Shown here piece by piece: positions 41,376-49,917 of a stretch of 64,000 nucleotides of DNA. A program made the position numbers and the translations under genes. This DNA comes from Methylonatrum sp040877625 (GTDB lineage: Bacteria > Pseudomonadota > Gammaproteobacteria > Nitrococcales > Aquisalimonadaceae): NCBI GenBank assembly GCA_040877625.1, contig JBBDNK010000024.1, positions 255,272 to 319,271 on the forward strand. The letters are read 5' to 3'. Each line of letters begins with the position of its first letter. Within the stretch, counting starts at the first letter, position 1. The notes under the pieces are model-generated. The model did no database searches, was not told the DNA's origin, and saw only the letters and a program-made list of their open reading frames with translations.

Positions 41376-43199
41376 TCACGACATTCGCCATCTGACCGGA
41401 TGTTCCGGTTTATATGCGCAGAATGTGCCGGTACGCAGGCTGTTTTCCAGATGTCGGGCCAGTGGCTCGTGCACCTCGCGCAGCTTGCGTACCGCGTGGC
41501 GTATGCGCCAGGTGACCGTCGTGCGGGTGCGCTCGGAGAGGTTGCCGATCCGGCGCTGGCGTCCGCCAAGGCCAAGTGCCGCGGACAGCGTTTCCACCAG
41601 TTGATCCAGCTCCTGCCGTGCCTGCTCGGCACGGCCGAGATCGTTGTTGTCCTCTGCCTCGCCCAGCTCCTCCTGCAGATCGCGAATTCGGGCTTTCAGG
41701 CTCTGCCGCGCCGCGCTGTCCAGCACTTCGTCGCCGCCGTAGCCGTGATCCGCGCGGTCGGCAAGATCAAGGCAATGGATCTCATCTCCGGACCGTGCGA
41801 GCAAGCGTCCGATATCGTGCAGACCTTTCATGTCGCCGATGATTGCCTTTTGATCGCGAAATTCCAGTACCCATCCCTCACCTTGGCGGACGAACGTGCC
41901 CTGCTCGACATCCGCCGCGAACGGGGTGCGCGGCTGAGCGGCCTGTTCGGTAACGGCATCGAGTAGCTGAAACCCTTCCAGCAGAAAGGTTTCATCTTCC
42001 TTGCGCTTGAATGGAGTGACCGCAATCAGCCACTGGCACGCCTCCCCCGGTTGCGGCTGCCGGCCATAGGTGATCTTTTCCTCAAAGACGGCGTGGTATC
42101 GGGCCAGTTCCTGTCGCGCTTCTTCCATCCGGCCAAGGTGGGCCAGGGCAATGGCGGTATAGGCCGGAATGTCGATCATCGGCGGAGTGCCGATGTTGCT
42201 GCCGACCGCCAGGGTGCGGTCGAAATCCCTTGCCGCGAAATGCGCCAGTGCCGCGTAGGCATGGTAATAGTCAGGGTGATAGGGATTCAGACGCATGGCC
42301 TTTTCGGCATGCCGGATGCTGGCATCCGGCCGTCCCAGATAGACCTCGCAAAGCGAGAGCTGAATCAGCGTCTCGGCATCGTTGGGGCAGAGCGCGAGCG
42401 CGCGGTCGAAATACCAGGACGCATGATCGAAGGCGCGATTGTAGAGCTGGATACGCCCGATAATCAGGTGCAGCATCGGATCCCGATCGTCAAGATCAAG
42501 CGCACGGTGCGCATGCGTGTACGCTTGCCGGCCATTTTCCTCGAAACGATCCCAGAACTGGCAGCTCCATTCATTGAAGTAGGACAGTGATAACCCGCCA
42601 TGCGCGCGGGCATAGAGCGGATCAAGGTCCAGCGCATGCCGGAACAGCGGGCGTGCACCTTCGTCGGCCTCCAGGGTGCCCTCCCGCAGCAGCATCAGGC
42701 CGCGCAGGCACGCCTCATAGGCGGCGAGCTGGTCGGTGGGCTTGCGCCGTGCCACCCGCAGCGCCCGCTCCTCAAGCCGCGCAATCAGGATGACCGCGAT
42801 CCGGGCGACGATCTCGTCCTGGATAGTGAAAATCTCTTCGGCCGCGGCATCGAACTGTTCAGTCCAGAGCTGGGTCGAGCCCTGGCTCTCGACCAGCGTT
42901 GCGCTGACGCGCAGCCGCGCCCCCGTTCTGCGCACTCTGCCGCGCAGTACATGGGTAGCGCCCAGACGAGCACCGACCTCGGGATCGGGCAAATCGGCCA
43001 CCGCCCTTCCGGACATCCACGATATAACCTGCAATGCCGGGAATCGGGTCAGTTCGCCGCAGATGTCTTCCAGCAATCCCTGGGCGATGAGCTCGTCACC
43101 GTCGGAGCCGCTCTGAACGGCAAAAGGCAGCAGCGCCAGTACTGGCTCGGTACCAGGCTTCGCGGCTGTCCATCGCTGGCCGGTCTCGTGAATCCGCAA
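41376..43199 (-). CDS. TolB/CadC-type N-terminal plus TPR protein (predicted regulator)
   Basis: The 607-residue protein starts at a TTG behind GGGGAGG. Residues about 18-145 form the TolB-like fold often found after HTH or cyclase domains (VLALLPFAVQSGSDGDELIAQGLLEDI); residues about 155-400 hold TPR units (HALDLDPLYARAHGGLSLSYFNEW; YFDRALALCPNDAETLIQLSLCEV); the C-terminus (LSERTRTTVTWRIRHAVRKL...HLENSLRTGTFCAYKPE) is a conserved regulator ending. No DNA-binding domain is obvious. It is divergent from a TTC38-like gene, with two perfect palindromes between them. Confidence 0.72.
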   Translation of the reverse strand: MRIHETGQRWTAAKPGTEPVLALLPFAVQSGSDGDELIAQGLLEDICGELTRFPALQVISWMSGRAVADLPDPEVGARLGATHVLRGRVRRTGARLRVSATLVESQGSTQLWTEQFDAAAEEIFTIQDEIVARIAVILIARLEERALRVARRKPTDQLAAYEACLRGLMLLREGTLEADEGARPLFRHALDLDPLYARAHGGLSLSYFNEWSCQFWDRFEENGRQAYTHAHRALDLDDRDPMLHLIIGRIQLYNRAFDHASWYFDRALALCPNDAETLIQLSLCEVYLGRPDASIRHAEKAMRLNPYHPDYYHAYAALAHFAARDFDRTLAVGSNIGTPPMIDIPAYTAIALAHLGRMEEARQELARYHAVFEEKITYGRQPQPGEACQWLIAVTPFKRKEDETFLLEGFQLLDAVTEQAAQPRTPFAADVEQGTFVRQGEGWVLEFRDQKAIIGDMKGLHDIGRLLARSGDEIHCLDLADRADHGYGGDEVLDSAARQSLKARIRDLQEELGEAEDNNDLGRAEQARQELDQLVETLSAALGLGGRQRRIGNLSERTRTTVTWRIRHAVRKLREVHEPLARHLENSLRTGTFCAYKPEHPVRWRMS

Positions 43200-43239
43200 T
43201 TCCGACCTCCCCCCGCACCTGCCTGAAAGCCGAGGCTAT

Positions 43240-43260
43240 CCGCCTCACATCGTGAGGCGG
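43240..43260. promoter_or_regulatory. Perfect 9-bp palindrome upstream of the TPR regulator
   Basis: CCGCCTCAC (43240-43248) and GTGAGGCGG (43252-43260) flank a 3-bp ATC spacer, 41-61 bp upstream of the regulator start. It may be an operator or an RNA hairpin in the leader. Confidence 0.4.
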
Positions 43261-43346
43261 CAACTCACGCCTTTACGTGTGTAAGGGCAATGAACGCGAG
43301 CCCCGACCAGATCACCGGCGCCGCCACAACAGCCTTTGCGAAGTAT

Positions 43347-43363
43347 AGGTGACTTGGTCACCT
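43347..43363. promoter_or_regulatory. Perfect 7-bp palindrome upstream of the TTC38-like gene
   Basis: AGGTGAC (43347-43353) and GTCACCT (43357-43363) flank TTG. It is 44-60 bp before the TTC38-like start and looks like a dimer-binding operator. Confidence 0.45.
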
Positions 43364-43406
43364 GAACCGACCCGTAAATACACAATGGCAACGAGGTAAC
43401 ATCGAC

Positions 43407-44738
43407 ATGCGTACCAGGAAAGACAATCTTGGCCTTGCGCTGAGCGGAACCGACGACACCAGCCTTTCGCATTATCTTGACGCCGTGCGTCAGCTGCAGT
43501 GTTACGCGAACGATCCCGTGGCCACTGTGGATGCGGCAATCGCGACCAGGCCGGACTTCACCATGGCCCATGTGCTCAGGGCGTACCTGCACCTGCTCGG
43601 CACCGAACCCGAAGCCGTTGCCGTTGCCCGCGAAAGCCATTCGACGGCCGCAAATCTGCCCATGAATGCGCGCGAGCGCGGCCACGTCGCGGCGGTCGGC
43701 CATCTGGTGAATGGCCACTGGCATAAGGCCGGTCGGGTGCTGGAGGACGTTACAATCGATGCGCCGCGCGATGCGCTCGCCCTGCTTGCCGGGCATTTGA
43801 TCGATTTCTATACCGGCCATTCACGCATGCTGCGCGACCGCATTGCGCGGGCGTTGCCAGCCTGGGATGAAGCCATGCCCGGCTATCACTCGATACTCGG
43901 CATGCACGCCTTCGGGCTGGAGGAGACCGGCAATTATGCGCTGGCCGAAAAGCAGGGTCGCCGGGGCGTGGAGCTACAGCCGCGTGACGGCTGGTCGCAG
44001 CACGCGGTCGCCCATGTGATGGAGATGCAGGGGCGACAGCGCGACGGAATCGCCTGGATGCAGGTAAACCGCGAAGGATGGGCGACGGATAGCTTCTTTG
44101 CCGTGCACAACTGGTGGCATCTCGCGCTCTATCATCTGGAGATCGGTGAGCTCGAGGAAGCGCTTGCCCTGTTTGACGGCCCGATCCATGGTGCCCACTC
44201 CAACGTGATCCTCGACATGGCGGATGCCTCCGCGCTGCTGTGGCGCCTGATGCTTCAGGGTATCGACGTCGGCGATCGCTGGCAGTCTGTCGCCGACGGT
44301 TGGGCGCCAATCGCCACCGCCGGCAACTATGCCTTCAACGACGTTCATGCCGTCATGGCCTTGGTCGGCGCAGGGCGACTCCCGGCGGCCGAGGCAGTCA
44401 TCGCCGCGCAGCACGAGGCCATGGCGCGCACCGATGACAATGCCGTGTTCACGCGCGATGTCGGACATGTTCTGTGCAAGGCCATTGTCGCGTTCGGCGT
44501 GGGCAACTACGCTGAAACCACGCAGCTGATTCGGCCCATCCGCTCCATCGCACACCGCTTTGGCGGCAGTCACGCGCAGCGCGACGTGATCGACCTGACG
44601 CTGATCGAAGCGGCGTTTCGCTCCGGACAGGATGCACTGGCCCGGGCGCTGGCCGCGGAACGCCTGTCCGTCCGCCCGCAAAGCCCATTGACGCGGCTGT
44701 TCGCGCAACGGGCGGAGCAGCGCCAGTCGGCTGCATAA
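43407..44738 (+). CDS. TTC38-like tetratricopeptide protein
   Basis: The 443-residue protein is built of helical repeats and matches bacterial relatives of eukaryotic TTC38 (HVLRAYLHLLGTEPEAVAVA; HSILGMHAFGLEETGNYALAE; NWWHLALYHLEIGELEEALALFDG; YAFNDVHAVMALVGAGRL). The role of the family is unknown. It starts behind GAGGTAA and is divergent from the TPR regulator; the pairing of these two types suggests a functional link. Confidence 0.82.
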   Translation: MRTRKDNLGLALSGTDDTSLSHYLDAVRQLQCYANDPVATVDAAIATRPDFTMAHVLRAYLHLLGTEPEAVAVARESHSTAANLPMNARERGHVAAVGHLVNGHWHKAGRVLEDVTIDAPRDALALLAGHLIDFYTGHSRMLRDRIARALPAWDEAMPGYHSILGMHAFGLEETGNYALAEKQGRRGVELQPRDGWSQHAVAHVMEMQGRQRDGIAWMQVNREGWATDSFFAVHNWWHLALYHLEIGELEEALALFDGPIHGAHSNVILDMADASALLWRLMLQGIDVGDRWQSVADGWAPIATAGNYAFNDVHAVMALVGAGRLPAAEAVIAAQHEAMARTDDNAVFTRDVGHVLCKAIVAFGVGNYAETTQLIRPIRSIAHRFGGSHAQRDVIDLTLIEAAFRSGQDALARALAAERLSVRPQSPLTRLFAQRAEQRQSAA

Positions 44739-44773
44739 AGAAAAACCGGCGGCCCCAGAGGGTGTCGCCGGTT
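44737..44773 (-). terminator. Terminator of the TRAP/dehydrogenase operon
   Basis: AACCGGCG and CGCCGGTT (44744-44751 with 44766-44773) form the stem; on the minus strand it is followed by TTTTTCTTT. It lies 48 bp after the dctP-type stop codon. Confidence 0.8.
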
Positions 44774-44820
44774 CAAGTCCTAGCTTCACTTCGGCACAGG
44801 GGCTGTGCGCCTGACGGAAC

Positions 44821-45987
44821 TCAGGCGTCGTGTACGTAATACCTGCTGGCGGTATTGGCGGCCTCGTTCAACCTCTCGAAAACATCCAGAGAGCCGACCA
44901 GCTCTTTCTTGATGGCGTCCCACTCCGGCAGCTGGGCACCGGCCTTCGCTTTCCATTGCGCCATCTCGTCGTCGGATGGCGAATAGAACTGAACGCCGGC
45001 GTCCGCCATCTCCGCCATGGAATACTCGCGTGATGCGGGCACCTGGGCGAGATTCTGCAGGAAGGTGACGTGCGCACCCCACTTGATGGCCTCCTGGGTA
45101 TCCGAATCCAGGCTGTTGAACCAGTCCAGGTTGCAGGAGTAAACGCCGCCGTCGGGGACGGAGCGGATGAAGGTGACGTGGGAGACGATGTCCTTGAAGC
45201 CGAACAGATTCAGGCCCATGACGTTCGGATCCAATGCATCCGCCACGCCCTGACGCAACGCCGAGGCGGTTTCACCCCAGGCCACCGGCGTCGGATTGGC
45301 GCCAAGCAACCGATAGAATTGCCCCAGTATCCGCGAGCCCGGCACCCGGAACTTGACGCCGCGCAGGTCGTCCGGCACCCGGATCGGTTCATCCCTCAGG
45401 CCGCGGCGCACGGAAGCGGTACGTGGATCAACCGGCTGATAAAGCAGTACCTTGAAGCCGTTCTCCTCGACCCGCGCGTCCACTTCCTTCAACCAGACAT
45501 CGGAGGTCACGAGATTGGCGAACTGCTGATTATCGCCGCACCAGTACGGAATGTTGATCAGGTCAACGGCTGAGGCAAACGGCGCGAAATTGGCCATCGA
45601 GTGCTGTGCCGCCTGGATAGTGCCGGTCTGCACTTTCTCCGCCAGCTCGGTGCCCGCACCCAGGGAACCACCCGGAACAAGGCGGACATAAACCTTGCCA
45701 CGCGTCGCGTTCTGGATGTTTTCCTTCAACTGCAGTTGCATGACGGGAAAGCTGCGGTCCGTGCCCAGCCGGTAGGCTGTACCCATGGTCATGGTGTATT
45801 GCGCAGCCGCCTCGCGCTCGCGCTCCTCGTTACGGCTCTGTGCCTCGGCCTCGCGATTGCCGAGCAACCCGGCGCCGGCAACCACTGCGGCGACCGTAAA
45901 CCCGGCCGTGCCGGTCAAGCGGAGAAAGTCCCGACGGGAACTGGACTCAAGGCTCAATGCGGTAGTCTGTTTCTCTTCGTTTTTCAT
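44821..45987 (-). CDS. TRAP transporter solute-binding protein (DctP type)
   Basis: The 388-residue protein has a Tat-type signal (SRRDFLRLTGTAGFTVAAVVAG, about residues 17-38). The mature fold shows DctP features: MGTAYRLGTDRSFPVMQLQLKE, VRLVPGGSLGAGTELAEKVQ, FRVPGSRILGQFYRLLGANPTPVAW and GLNLFGFKDIV. It binds the substrate in the periplasm and hands it to the DctQM permease encoded upstream in the same operon. The pocket residues do not tell the ligand. Confidence 0.92.
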   Translation of the reverse strand: MKNEEKQTTALSLESSSRRDFLRLTGTAGFTVAAVVAGAGLLGNREAEAQSRNEEREREAAAQYTMTMGTAYRLGTDRSFPVMQLQLKENIQNATRGKVYVRLVPGGSLGAGTELAEKVQTGTIQAAQHSMANFAPFASAVDLINIPYWCGDNQQFANLVTSDVWLKEVDARVEENGFKVLLYQPVDPRTASVRRGLRDEPIRVPDDLRGVKFRVPGSRILGQFYRLLGANPTPVAWGETASALRQGVADALDPNVMGLNLFGFKDIVSHVTFIRSVPDGGVYSCNLDWFNSLDSDTQEAIKWGAHVTFLQNLAQVPASREYSMAEMADAGVQFYSPSDDEMAQWKAKAGAQLPEWDAIKKELVGSLDVFERLNEAANTASRYYVHDA

Positions 45988-46045
45988 TTCTCACTCCTCG
46001 TGGTGTCTTTCTTATGCTTTTCGGCAGAGTTGGACTCTCGCTGTT

Positions 46046-46309
46046 TCAGGCACCTCCTGACTGATCTCCTTCCGGACCCGGCCTGGATAGTCCCTTCCTG
46101 GCTTCCTCGCAGAGCAGATACGCGATCAGCGTGATCGTGGCGGCATGCAATAGCAGAAACTCGCCCAGATTCGGCAGCAGCGGCACGGACTGATCGGCCA
46201 TTGACGCGGCCTTGGCCAGAACGATGTTGGCGAAGAACACGGCGAACAGAATGATCGCCAGCCAACCCAGCAACGGCCGGACACGTTCCGTAAAACAGAC
46301 GCGGCTCAT
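46046..46309 (-). CDS. Small two-TM membrane protein of the TRAP operon
   Basis: The 87-residue product has two hydrophobic helices (LLGWLAIILFAVFFANIVLA and FLLLHAATITLIAYLL) and a soluble C-terminus. It lies between the VOC gene and the solute-binding protein gene, with a 26-residue ORF whose stop overlaps its start. I do not recognise it; an accessory of the transporter is possible. Confidence 0.6.
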   Translation of the reverse strand: MSRVCFTERVRPLLGWLAIILFAVFFANIVLAKAASMADQSVPLLPNLGEFLLLHAATITLIAYLLCEEARKGLSRPGPEGDQSGGA

Positions 46310-46386
46310 ACCGAAGCCACTCCCTCGACGCGGCGCTCCCCACGCATGGCGGCGATGTGCGCGGTCAGGCAGACCATGTGCTTCAT
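46306..46386 (-). CDS. 26-residue ORF translation-coupled to the small membrane protein
   Basis: ATG at 46386 follows GGAGGTG and the frame stops in ATGA with the next gene's start. The peptide is MKHMVCLTAHIAAMRGERRV plus six residues. It may be a leader that helps translation of the next gene, or chance. Confidence 0.35.
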   Translation of the reverse strand: MKHMVCLTAHIAAMRGERRVEGVASV

Positions 46387-46401
46387 GACACCTCCACTCA
46401 T

Positions 46402-46860
46402 CTAATCGATAGCCGAGAATTGCAGGAATTCGGTGATCGCCCCTTCGGGTTCCTTGAGGTAGAACACCCTGGTGCGACCACCGCGCATATCCCGTGGCGG
46501 CGAGACGGTTTCATAGCCGGCCTTCAGCACCTGCGCGTAGACGGCATCCACATCCGCCACCTCGAATGCCAGGTGGTTGTAGCCGAAATCGCATTGCCGG
46601 CGAGCCTGCGTATCGCCTTGCGGCGCGTAGTACTTGAACAACTCCACGCGGTGGCTGCCATGGCGCAGCATGGCCCATCGGATGATTGCACCGGGCAGGC
46701 CCACCACCTCTCCCAGAGTGGGCTCGTCTCGATGGTCCATCTCGCCTTCCAGCTCGAAGCCCAGAAAATCGAGGTAGAAGGCCTTGGCGCGTTCGAAATC
46801 GTTGACGCAGATGGCCGTGTGATGCGTATGCAGCAGGCTGTCTTCAAGCTTCATGACCAT
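46402..46860 (-). CDS. VOC-superfamily protein (methylmalonyl-CoA epimerase/lyase-like)
   Basis: The 152-residue protein has two VOC modules: HTHHTAICVNDFERAKAFYLDFLGF, VELFKYYAP and YNHLAFEVADVDAVYAQVL with metal-binding His and Glu residues (GAITEFLQF). It starts 4 bp after the E1 stop and is part of the operon. Its placement suggests work on a breakdown intermediate such as a 2-oxo or hydroxyketone compound, but that is inference. Confidence 0.82.
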   Translation of the reverse strand: MVMKLEDSLLHTHHTAICVNDFERAKAFYLDFLGFELEGEMDHRDEPTLGEVVGLPGAIIRWAMLRHGSHRVELFKYYAPQGDTQARRQCDFGYNHLAFEVADVDAVYAQVLKAGYETVSPPRDMRGGRTRVFYLKEPEGAITEFLQFSAID

Positions 46861-46864
46861 GTCC

Positions 46865-49051
46865 TCAGGCTGCGCCGCGACGCCCGATCAGCGCACGCAG
46901 CTCGGATTCCACTTTCCCCGCATCGGCCAGCGCGGCCTGCTCCAGGACTTTCGACACCACCGGCGATGCGTGCGCGCCGGTAACATGGACGATCTCGTGA
47001 TCCAGCCAGTCGAACAGCCGCGACTGCGCGTCGCTGACGATCCGGGAGCCGATCGATGTGCCGCGGGTGGTGCGCTCGACGATCATCAGCGCATTGGTGC
47101 GTTTGACGCTCTGCTCGATGGTTTCCCAGTCCAGCCCCATGGGGTCGAGCGTACGCAGGTCGATCACCTCGGCGTCGAGCCCGCGCTCGGCAATTTCGCA
47201 GCAGGTCGCGACCATGTTGCCGTAGGTCAGCACGGTGCAGAGATTGCCGGGCCGGGCGATACGGGCCTTGCCGATGGGCACGATGTAATTCCAGTCCTCG
47301 GCCGGAACCGGGCCCCTGGTCTGGAACAGCTCGCTGTACTCGACGATCATCACCGGGTCATCGCAGGCGATGGCGGCATTGAGCAGACCGATGTAATCGT
47401 AGGGCCGGGTCGGCGCCACAATGCGCCAGCCCGGATAGAGCGCGAACAGGCCGCTGGCATCCATGGAATGCTGCGAGCCGTAGCCGGTGCCTGCCGAGAC
47501 GCGGCTACGCACCACCACCGGCACCGCAAAGCCGCCGCCAAACATGTGACGCACCTTGGCAATCTGGTTGAACAGCTGATCGGCCGCCACCAGCGAGAAA
47601 TCGGGATACATGATCTCAACCACCGGACGCATGCCGTTGAGCGCCGCGCCCAGTGCCAGCCCGGTAAAGCCGTTCTCGCAGATCGGCGTACCGACCAGGC
47701 GATCCGGGAAACGCTCGCCGATGCCCTTGGTGGCACCAGCGGTACCGCCGCGCAGGCGGTGGACGTCCTCGCCGAGGACAAACACAGTGTCCAGGCGTTC
47801 CATGTTGCCGAGCATCGCCTTCGACATCACATCCACGAAGCGGGCTTCGGTGAGGTCGCCGGCGTCGGTATCCTCGAGCTCTCGGCAGGTGTATTCCGCC
47901 AGCTCGCTCAGATCGCCGCGGATGCCGTGGTCCACCTCGGCCGGATCCGGCCACAGCGACGGGAAAATCCGCTGATTGCTGTCATCGCCGTAATGCTCGA
48001 TAAGGCGCCCCAATGCGCCGTCGATGAGTTCCTCGGCGCGACGGTCCAGCTTTTCCACGCCCGCGTCATCGATGAGCCCAAGGCTCTTCAGGCGAGCAGG
48101 AAACGCCTGCACCGGATCGCGCGAATGCCACTCCTCTTCCTCGGTCTTGTCCCGGTAACCAAAGGCGCTGCCCTTCAGCGCGCCGGACTGATGCATATAG
48201 CGGTAGGTTTTTGCTTCCAGCAGCACCGGGCCACCGTCACGCTCGATAATGGTCCGCGCCTCCTGCATCGCGCGACGCGCGGCAATCACGTCCATGCCGT
48301 CGAACTCGATGGCCGGAACGCCCAGCCCCTGGCCACGCGCGGAAAGACGGATCTCTCGTGTCTGCTCGGACACGTGCGTGGACACCGCGTACAGATTGTT
48401 CTCGACGAAGAAGACCGTCGGCGTGCCGTACAGCGCCGCGAGGTTCATGGATTCGTAGGCGGCGCCGTTCTGCATCGCGCCGTCGCCGAAGAATGCCACG
48501 GAGATAGCGCTGGACCCGCGCAGCTTGTCGGCAAAGGCGTATCCCACGGCATGCGGCGGATTGCCGCCGACAATCGCGTTGGAACCGAGAATGCCCGCCT
48601 CCGGATAGCGCAGATGCATCGAGCCGCCACGGCCGCCGCAGTAGCCGGGTGTCAGTCCGAGGATTTCCGAGTAGGTTCTGTACACCACGTCGCGCAGCGT
48701 GTCGGGAATCTCCTGCTCGAGCGGCGAGTATCCCTCCGGGGCGGCATGGTTGAGGGCCTTGGACAGAAACTGATGGTGCATGCGGTGGGTGCCGTTGATC
48801 TTGTCACTCGATCCCAGCGCCGACATGGCACCGATTGCCGCTCCCTCCTGCCCGATGCTCGCATGCGCCGGGCCGTGAAGAATGCCCTCGACGCTGAACT
48901 TGAGCAGTTTCTCCTCGAATCGGCGGATAAGCAGCAGTTGCTCCAGCATGCGAGCAAGCTCGCCGCCGCTGATCTGGCGCACGTCGTCATCCGACGTGGT
49001 CAGCTCCCACCAGGGCGTATCCGTTGTTCGCTTGCGCATGTTCGATGCCAT
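46865..49051 (-). CDS. Fused E1 (alpha+beta) subunit of a 2-oxoacid/acetoin-type dehydrogenase
   Basis: The 728-residue protein joins two normal E1 subunits. The alpha half (about residues 1-380) has SIGQEGAAIGAMSAL, GGRGGSMHL and the thiamine diphosphate motif FFGDGAMQNGAAYESMNLA...VENN. The beta half (about 400-728) has LGEDVHRLRGGTAGATKG, FGGGFAVPVVVRSRVSAG and TYGNMVATCCEIAE. Thiamine-dependent decarboxylation of a 2-oxo acid or cleavage of acetoin feeds the lipoyl arm of E2. The alpha/beta fusion is less common than separate genes. Confidence 0.9.
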   Translation of the reverse strand: MASNMRKRTTDTPWWELTTSDDDVRQISGGELARMLEQLLLIRRFEEKLLKFSVEGILHGPAHASIGQEGAAIGAMSALGSSDKINGTHRMHHQFLSKALNHAAPEGYSPLEQEIPDTLRDVVYRTYSEILGLTPGYCGGRGGSMHLRYPEAGILGSNAIVGGNPPHAVGYAFADKLRGSSAISVAFFGDGAMQNGAAYESMNLAALYGTPTVFFVENNLYAVSTHVSEQTREIRLSARGQGLGVPAIEFDGMDVIAARRAMQEARTIIERDGGPVLLEAKTYRYMHQSGALKGSAFGYRDKTEEEEWHSRDPVQAFPARLKSLGLIDDAGVEKLDRRAEELIDGALGRLIEHYGDDSNQRIFPSLWPDPAEVDHGIRGDLSELAEYTCRELEDTDAGDLTEARFVDVMSKAMLGNMERLDTVFVLGEDVHRLRGGTAGATKGIGERFPDRLVGTPICENGFTGLALGAALNGMRPVVEIMYPDFSLVAADQLFNQIAKVRHMFGGGFAVPVVVRSRVSAGTGYGSQHSMDASGLFALYPGWRIVAPTRPYDYIGLLNAAIACDDPVMIVEYSELFQTRGPVPAEDWNYIVPIGKARIARPGNLCTVLTYGNMVATCCEIAERGLDAEVIDLRTLDPMGLDWETIEQSVKRTNALMIVERTTRGTSIGSRIVSDAQSRLFDWLDHEIVHVTGAHASPVVSKVLEQAALADAGKVESELRALIGRRGAA

Positions 49052-49116
49052 GTAGCCCCCATCTGTGAAACCGTTGCCCGGGCGGTAACGCCCTGCTTCT
49101 GTTGCCGGCGGTCTCT

Positions 49117-49887
49117 CTATTTCGCGGTCAGCCCGCCGTCTAGATAAATTGTCTGCCCGGTAATGAATGCCGACGCCGGAGAGGCGAGAAACACGGCCAA
49201 CCCCCAGGCATCGGACAGTTCACCGTTGCGTCCGCAGCAGGTTTTCGTCGCCATCTGCGCAACGGCCTCCGAATTCTTGTAAAGCGCCTGAGTCAGCTCA
49301 GTGGGAAACAGCCCCGGCGCGATGGCGTTGCAGCACACGCCCCGGGCCGACCAGGCTTCGGCCATGGCGCGGGTCAACTGCACGACGCCGCCCTTGGAGG
49401 CGCCGTAGGGCGCGCTGTCGGGAAATGCGCGCACGGATTGCAGCGAACCGATATTGATGATCCGGCCCCAGCCTGCCTCCATCATCGGCTCGACCAGCTC
49501 GCGGGCGAGAAAGAAGGGAACACTGAGATTCAGGTGCAGGGTTGCATCCCACTCCTCGCGCGTCAGTTCCAGGGCCGGTTTTCTGGGATTGATACCCGCG
49601 GCATTAATGAGAATGTCGACATGCTGGCCAAGCGCGCGCGCGCGGGAGACCACCTGCGCAAGGCCGTCATCGGTGCTGATATCGGCGGCGATGGTTTCGG
49701 CGACACCGCCGTCGCGTTCGATACGGGCCTTGACCTTCTCAAGCGCATCCGGACGGCGCGCAACGAGCAGCACCCGGGCGCCGGCGTTAGCGAGGGCCGT
49801 GGCCATTTCGGCTCCAAGCCCGGAGCTGCCACCAGTGACGAGGGCGCACCGACCCTGCAACGAAAACAGATCCTGCAGACTGGTCAT
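49117..49887 (-). CDS. Short-chain dehydrogenase of the TRAP operon
   Basis: The 256-residue SDR has VTGGSSGLG, NAAGINPRK and the catalytic set NIGSLQSVRAFPDSAPYGASKGG. The C-terminal TKTCCGRNGELSDAWGLAVF resembles gluconate 5-dehydrogenase-type enzymes. It lies between the DctM permease and the E1 gene, so it probably oxidises the imported compound to the keto form that E1 uses. Confidence 0.9.
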   Translation of the reverse strand: MTSLQDLFSLQGRCALVTGGSSGLGAEMATALANAGARVLLVARRPDALEKVKARIERDGGVAETIAADISTDDGLAQVVSRARALGQHVDILINAAGINPRKPALELTREEWDATLHLNLSVPFFLARELVEPMMEAGWGRIINIGSLQSVRAFPDSAPYGASKGGVVQLTRAMAEAWSARGVCCNAIAPGLFPTELTQALYKNSEAVAQMATKTCCGRNGELSDAWGLAVFLASPASAFITGQTIYLDGGLTAK

Positions 49888-49917
49888 TATTCAAATCCTT
49901 CTCATTTCAGAGCATTC

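Noticed and set aside
44744..44783. tRNA-like T-arm (GGTTCAAGTCC)
   Set aside because: The stretch sits in the 3' arm of a terminator hairpin; there is no acceptor, D or anticodon arm around it.
46853..49147. Plus-strand frame of 764 residues
   Set aside because: It is antisense to the fused E1 gene, which has strong thiamine and dehydrogenase motifs.
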